From Treponema sp. (GTDB lineage: Bacteria > Spirochaetota > Spirochaetia > Treponematales > Breznakiellaceae), in NCBI GenBank assembly GCA_031276685.1, contig JAISMQ010000007.1:1-8177 (forward strand): a stretch of 8,177 nt of DNA, given 5' to 3'. The position numbers and the translations under genes were made by a program. The notes beneath the pieces are model-generated. The model saw nothing but the letters and a program-made list of their open reading frames with translations. It had not been told where the DNA came from and did not search any database. Position 1 is the stretch's first letter; the number at the start of each line of letters is the position of its first letter. This document shows, piece by piece, positions 5,019 through 8,177 of this stretch.

Positions 5019-6053
5019 ATGGCGGAACTGACAAAAGGGGACCGGATCGTGTCTCCGGGGGTCGTAAAAGAGGCCGGGGAGCGGGCGGGGGGCCGTTCCT
5101 GGCCGGTTTTTGACTGGCGGGTGCTGATCCCTCTGGCGGCGCTGGCGGCCGATCTGCTGGTCCACGCGCTGGCGCCGGTCAATCCGGGCTACCGGGTTAA
5201 GACGCTGCCCCATTTTACGGGGTTTTTGTACATCCTTATCGCCGTTTTCGGGCTCTGCGCCGTGGCAAGCGTCTTTAACCGGAACTGGCGGGAACGGCTG
5301 GCCCACAAATCCTGGTTTTTTGGGGCGGCTTTTCTGCTGCTGGGGCTCTACAACGTCATTACGGTCAAGCTGGACCTGATCCCCAGCCTCTACTTTCCCG
5401 CGCCGGAGCGGATCGTCCAGGTTTTTACTACGGACTGGTTCTTCATGCTTCGCTGCCTGGTCTACTCGCTGCGGCTGCTGCTGGGCGGGTTTTTCCTGGG
5501 CGCTTTCGTCGGGGTCCTGACCGGCACCCTTATCGGCTGGAGCCCGCGCTGGAACTACTGGATCATGCCCTGTATCCGCATCGTGGGGCCCATCCCCTCC
5601 ACCGCGTGGATCCCCATTGCCCTGGTGGTGTTTACGCGGGCTACCGAAGCGGCCCTGTTCCTTATCGCCCTGGGGGTCTGGTTCCCCACCACGGTGCTTA
5701 CCAGTTCGGGGATCCTCAACGTGCGGAAAAGCTACTTCGAGGTTTCCAGCACCCTGGGGGCCGGGACGCTGCGGAACGTCCTGTCCATCGCCCTTCCGGG
5801 GGCGGCGCCCAACATTTTCGCGGGCCTCTTTAACGGGACTTCCTCGTCGTTCCTCACGCTTATGGCGGCGGAGATGATCGGCTGCAAATTCGGCATCGGC
5901 TGGTACATCAACTGGCAGCGGGAAACCCTGGCCTACTCCCAGGTCTACGCCGCCCTTATCGTCATCGCCGTAACGTTTTCCCTGCTTATCAGCATCCAGT
6001 TCAAGATACGGAACCGGGTACTAAGCTGGCAAAAGGGGACAATCCGATGGTAG
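5019..6053 (+). CDS. NitT/TauT-family ABC importer permease (SsuC-like)
   Basis: A 344-residue inner-membrane permease. The C-terminal two-thirds is a binding-protein-dependent transport domain with helices near 150-172, 178-202, 212-230 and 305-327. Its cytoplasmic EAA coupling loop (241-260) starts E-V-S-S-T-L-G and ends S-I-A-L-P, and would contact the ATPase encoded next. Segments G-P-I-P-S-T-A-W-I-P (190-199) and A-A-E-M-I-G (283-288) are typical of the SsuC/TauC/NrtB group. The protein is about 80 residues longer than usual SsuC proteins: a 30-residue hydrophilic start and extra hydrophobic segments near 33-50, 67-86 and 98-115 precede the core. The ATG at 5019 is preceded by AGAGGGG six bases upstream (5006-5012), with TAAGG closer in. 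It overlaps the ATPase gene by 7 bases, so the two are coupled. Substrate not determinable; the cysteine synthase downstream hints at a sulfur compound. Confidence 0.9.
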   Translation: MAELTKGDRIVSPGVVKEAGERAGGRSWPVFDWRVLIPLAALAADLLVHALAPVNPGYRVKTLPHFTGFLYILIAVFGLCAVASVFNRNWRERLAHKSWFFGAAFLLLGLYNVITVKLDLIPSLYFPAPERIVQVFTTDWFFMLRCLVYSLRLLLGGFFLGAFVGVLTGTLIGWSPRWNYWIMPCIRIVGPIPSTAWIPIALVVFTRATEAALFLIALGVWFPTTVLTSSGILNVRKSYFEVSSTLGAGTLRNVLSIALPGAAPNIFAGLFNGTSSSFLTLMAAEMIGCKFGIGWYINWQRETLAYSQVYAALIVIAVTFSLLISIQFKIRNRVLSWQKGTIRW

Positions 6054-6841
6054 AGGAACGGCGCAACGCGGCGATCCGTATCAGCAACATACGGAAGACC
6101 TTCCCCCAGGCCGACGGGCCGGATATCACGGTTCTGGACAGCATCAACCTGGTTTTTGAGCCGGGGGAATTTATTTCCCTTATCGGGCCTTCCGGCTGCG
6201 GCAAGTCAACGCTGCTGCGGCTTATCGCCGGGCTTATCCGGCCTGACAGCGGGGAGCTGCGCCTGGACGAGGAGGAGATCGGCGGCCCCGGCTGCGAGCG
6301 GGGCCTGGTGTTCCAGGACCCCACGCTGTTCCCCTGGAAGACCATCTGGGAGAACATCGCCTTTGGCCTGCGGGCGCGGGGGGTGTACCGCCAGGAAAAG
6401 GGGGACATTCCGGAATTTTTTAAGCTGGTGGGCCTTGAGGGTTTTGAAAAATCCTACCCCCACCACCTTTCCGGCGGCATGGCGCAGCGGGCAAGCCTGG
6501 CCCGCGCCCTGGTGAACAAGCCCAAGGTGCTGCTGCTGGACGAGCCGCTGGGGGCGCTGGACGCCTTTACGCGGATGAACATGCAGGACGAGATTCTGAA
6601 AATTTGGGAGCGCCGGGGGATGACCACGGTGATGGTGACCCACGACGTGGACGAGGCCATCTACATGGCGGACCGCATCGTGGTGATGTCGGCGCGGCCC
6701 GCCAAGATCGAGCAGGTGATCCGGGTGGAGATGGGCCGGCCCCGGCAGCGGGACGAGCCGGATTTTCTGGATCTGCGGGCGCGGATACTCCAGATTCTGC
6801 ACTTTGCCGGGACCAGGCAGGAACTGCAGTACTACCTGTAG
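6047..6841 (+). CDS. NitT/TauT-family ABC importer ATPase (SsuB-like)
   Basis: A 264-residue cytoplasmic ATPase that powers the importer. Walker A is GPSGCGKST (47-55), the Q-loop glutamine is Q90 in L-V-F-Q-D-P-T-L-F-P-W, the signature is LSGGM (141-145), Walker B is VLLLDEP (D165, E166), the D-loop GALD (169-172) follows, and the switch histidine is H199 in V-T-H-D-V-D-E-A. All catalytic residues are intact. The F-P-W-K after the Q-loop and the H-D-V-D-E-A switch are typical of the SsuB/TauB/NrtD group. The length matches the family. ATG 6047 overlaps the permease stop and has AGGGG eight bases upstream (6034-6038). Unlike the exporter ATPases it has no membrane domain. The gene is certain as an importer ATPase; the transported compound is not. 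Confidence 0.94.
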   Translation: MVEERRNAAIRISNIRKTFPQADGPDITVLDSINLVFEPGEFISLIGPSGCGKSTLLRLIAGLIRPDSGELRLDEEEIGGPGCERGLVFQDPTLFPWKTIWENIAFGLRARGVYRQEKGDIPEFFKLVGLEGFEKSYPHHLSGGMAQRASLARALVNKPKVLLLDEPLGALDAFTRMNMQDEILKIWERRGMTTVMVTHDVDEAIYMADRIVVMSARPAKIEQVIRVEMGRPRQRDEPDFLDLRARILQILHFAGTRQELQYYL

Positions 6842-6842
6842 C

Positions 6843-6880
6843 GGGGAATTCCCCCTCCGTCAAATCTATCTGGCGGGGGG
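6843..6880 (+). repeat. Palindrome and possible weak hairpin between ATPase and binding-protein genes
   Basis: GGGGAATTCCCC (6843-6854) is a perfect 12-base palindrome starting one base after the ATPase stop codon. CCCCCT (6851-6856) could instead pair with GGGGGG (6875-6880) as a larger, weaker hairpin. There is no following T run. Such a structure could protect the binding-protein part of the transcript, which is usually needed in excess over the membrane subunits. Confidence 0.4.
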
Positions 6881-6907
6881 TCATTTCATAACGAGGAGAG
6901 AAAGAGT

Positions 6908-7918
6908 ATGAAAAAAAGGTTTTTAGCGGTTCTGCTGGCCGGCCTGGCCTTGTCGGCCTACGCAAGGGGAAGGGTGCAAGCGCCCGCAGTGGTGGAAGAA
7001 GACTACGTGGTGAAGATCGGGCAGGGCGTTACCGTCGGCCTGTGCAGCGCCCCGTTCTTTATCGCCATCGAAAAGGGCTACTACGAGGAAGAGGGCCTGA
7101 AATGGGAATTGGTTCAGTTGGAACAAAGCCAGATCAACCTGTTGCTGACGACCGGCCAGATTGACGTTGCCAACAACCTTCTTGCCCTTGTTATTCAGCC
7201 TCTGGCCAACGGCCTTGACGTGAAGATACCCCTGGGCCTCCACACCGGATGCCAGAAGGTCCTGGTCCGCGCCGATTCCGACATAAGGACTCCGGCGGAA
7301 CTGAAGGGCAAGAAGATCGGCACCAGCGGCATGGCCTCCAGTGGGACCGTCATTACCCAGCGTTATCTGGCGGAACTGGGGATAGGCGTAACTGCGGACA
7401 ACCTGGAGGTTGAATGGGTGATCTACCAGTCGGCGGATCTGCCGCTGGCCCTTGAACGGGGCCAGGTGGACGCCATCGCGCTGGGGGACCCCACGGCCTA
7501 CATCACCGAACGGGATACCGGCGCGCGCGTGATTATCAACCAGGCTACCGACGACTACCTGAAAGACGAGTACTGCTGCGTGATCATGGCGGGCAGCGAT
7601 TTTATTAAAAACTACCCCCAGACTGCGGCGAAATTCGTGCGCGCCATCCAGAAGGCGGCGGCGTTTGTGCAGAACAACCCGGAGGAAACCGTCCGGCTTA
7701 TGGCGGAAAAGCGCTATGTCGCCGGGGACCCCGAAGTAAACACCGCGATTCTTAAGACCTACAACTACCGCTCTTCGGTAAGCGGCGCGCAGATAGCGAT
7801 AAGCCGGAACGCCAGGGACCTCCAGCGGATTGGGCTGGTGGATGCGGACGTGGATCCCGAAGCCCTGACCAGGAACATCTTTATCGCCCTGGACGGGGTG
7901 CCGGATTCCCTATTTTGA
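6908..7918 (+). CDS. Periplasmic substrate-binding protein of the importer (SsuA/NMT1-THI5-like)
   Basis: A 336-residue secreted binding protein that delivers the substrate to the permease. The N-terminus is a signal peptide: basic MKKR, a hydrophobic stretch (5-16), then a signal peptidase I site after S-A-Y-A (residue 19), or after V-Q-A (25). No cysteine follows at a lipobox position, so it should be free in the periplasm. The mature part begins with the family's first strand and helix, S-A-P-F-F-I-A-I-E-K-G-Y-Y-E-E-E-G-L (47-64), then T-T-G-Q-I-D-V (81-87), a G-L-H-T-G-C-Q-K-V-L-V strand (110-120) and T-P-A-E-L-K-G-K-K-I-G-T (128-139), as in SsuA/NMT1-like proteins. H112/C115 and C223-C224 are notable but their role is unknown. 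GAGGAG (6893-6898) nine bases before ATG 6908 fixes the start. It follows the ATPase gene by 66 bases, in the same orientation. Sulfonate, taurine, nitrate-like anion or thiamine-precursor binding are all possible. Confidence 0.9.
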   Translation: MKKRFLAVLLAGLALSAYARGRVQAPAVVEEDYVVKIGQGVTVGLCSAPFFIAIEKGYYEEEGLKWELVQLEQSQINLLLTTGQIDVANNLLALVIQPLANGLDVKIPLGLHTGCQKVLVRADSDIRTPAELKGKKIGTSGMASSGTVITQRYLAELGIGVTADNLEVEWVIYQSADLPLALERGQVDAIALGDPTAYITERDTGARVIINQATDDYLKDEYCCVIMAGSDFIKNYPQTAAKFVRAIQKAAAFVQNNPEETVRLMAEKRYVAGDPEVNTAILKTYNYRSSVSGAQIAISRNARDLQRIGLVDADVDPEALTRNIFIALDGVPDSLF

Positions 7919-7947
7919 AGCGGCCTTATGTAAAAAAGTAGAGGGTA

Positions 7948-7968
7948 CGGGCGGCCGCAGGCCGCCCG
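7948..7968 (+). repeat. GC hairpin between binding-protein and cysteine synthase genes
   Basis: CGGGCGGCC (7948-7956), loop GCA, then GGCCGCCCG (7960-7968) make a perfect 9-base-pair stem. No T run follows on the plus strand, so it is not a standard rho-independent terminator. On the minus strand a T6 run lies about 10 bases past the stem, too far for a good one. It may act as an mRNA 3'-end stabiliser for the binding-protein message or as partial attenuation before cysteine synthase. Confidence 0.55.
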
Positions 7969-8001
7969 CGCCTTCGCCATACCTGAACGCGGAGGATTAT
8001 G

Positions 8002-8177
8002 ATGGCACGGATTGCGGGCAAGCTGACCGACTTGATCGGGAACACGCCGCTGTTGGAACTGGCCGGGTTTGGCCGGGACCTTGGGATTCGGGGGCGCCTG
8101 GTGGCGAAACTTGAATATTTTAACCCCCTGGGAAGCGTCAAAGACCGTATCGCCCTGGCGATGATCGAGGCCGCCGA
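8002..8177 (+). CDS. cysK: Cysteine synthase (O-acetylserine sulfhydrylase), start only
   Basis: The first 58 codons are visible before the right edge. The enzyme is a cytoplasmic PLP protein that makes cysteine from O-acetylserine and sulfide. Diagnostic features are L-T-D-L-I-G-N-T-P-L (8-17), V-A-K-L-E-Y-F-N-P-L-G (34-44) and S-V-K-D-R (45-49), in which K47 is the PLP-binding lysine, followed by I-A-L-A-M-I-E-A-A. These are the family's most conserved N-terminal motifs, so the identification is firm; CysK versus CysM cannot be settled from this part. Two ATG codons are adjacent (7999 and 8002). GGAGG at 7991-7995 gives a six-base spacing to the second and only three to the first, so 8002 is preferred. 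It follows the binding-protein gene by 83 bases, after a GC hairpin, and may share the importer transcript. That places cysteine synthesis beside uptake of an unidentified compound. Confidence 0.92.
   Translation, partial: MARIAGKLTDLIGNTPLLELAGFGRDLGIRGRLVAKLEYFNPLGSVKDRIALAMIEAA

Noticed and set aside
1..8177. CRISPR array, tRNA or rRNA gene, integrase or transposase
   Set aside because: No regularly spaced repeats, cloverleaf, conserved rRNA segment or recombinase motif was seen on either strand.

Overview
The window is GC-rich bacterial DNA. A substrate-binding protein with a cleavable signal peptide but no lipobox implies a diderm with a periplasm. Gene content and protein style would fit a GC-rich spirochaete of the Treponema type. 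That placement is a weak inference from sequence style only, and no marker gene is present.

Layout. (i) 1-60: the first 20 codons of a minus-strand gene leaving the left edge, possibly GTP-dependent PEP carboxykinase. (ii) 201-3822: two overlapping minus-strand genes for a heterodimeric ABC exporter, each half carrying six membrane helices and one ATPase domain. Their motifs are asymmetric: one composite ATP site is complete and the other degenerate. (iii) 3823-4828: a small accessory island. It holds a roughly 225-bp imperfect inverted repeat (3842-4067) resembling a MITE or fold-back element, a possible RelE/HigB-type toxin remnant directly after it, a HigA-like addiction-module antitoxin gene broken by a net +1 frameshift, and a 78-codon minus-strand gene of unknown function. 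(iv) 4829-5018: a divergent regulatory region with a T6CT9 tract, a sigma70-like promoter and a 10-bp palindrome. (v) 5019-8177: a plus-strand cluster coding for a NitT/TauT-family permease, its ATPase, a periplasmic binding protein, and the start of cysteine synthase (runs off the right edge).

How the genes fit together. The right-hand cluster looks like a complete ABC importer followed by a cysteine biosynthesis gene. Uptake of a sulfur-containing compound such as a sulfonate is the simplest reading, but the substrate is not shown by the sequence. The left exporter pair is a self-contained efflux or lipid/peptide export unit. The island between the two transporters carries the only decayed genes in the window and its most unusual structure. 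The inverted repeat ends next to the toxin-like remnant on one side and over the putative exporter promoter on the other, which suggests an insertion that disrupted a toxin-antitoxin locus and may now drive the exporter. That history is inference.
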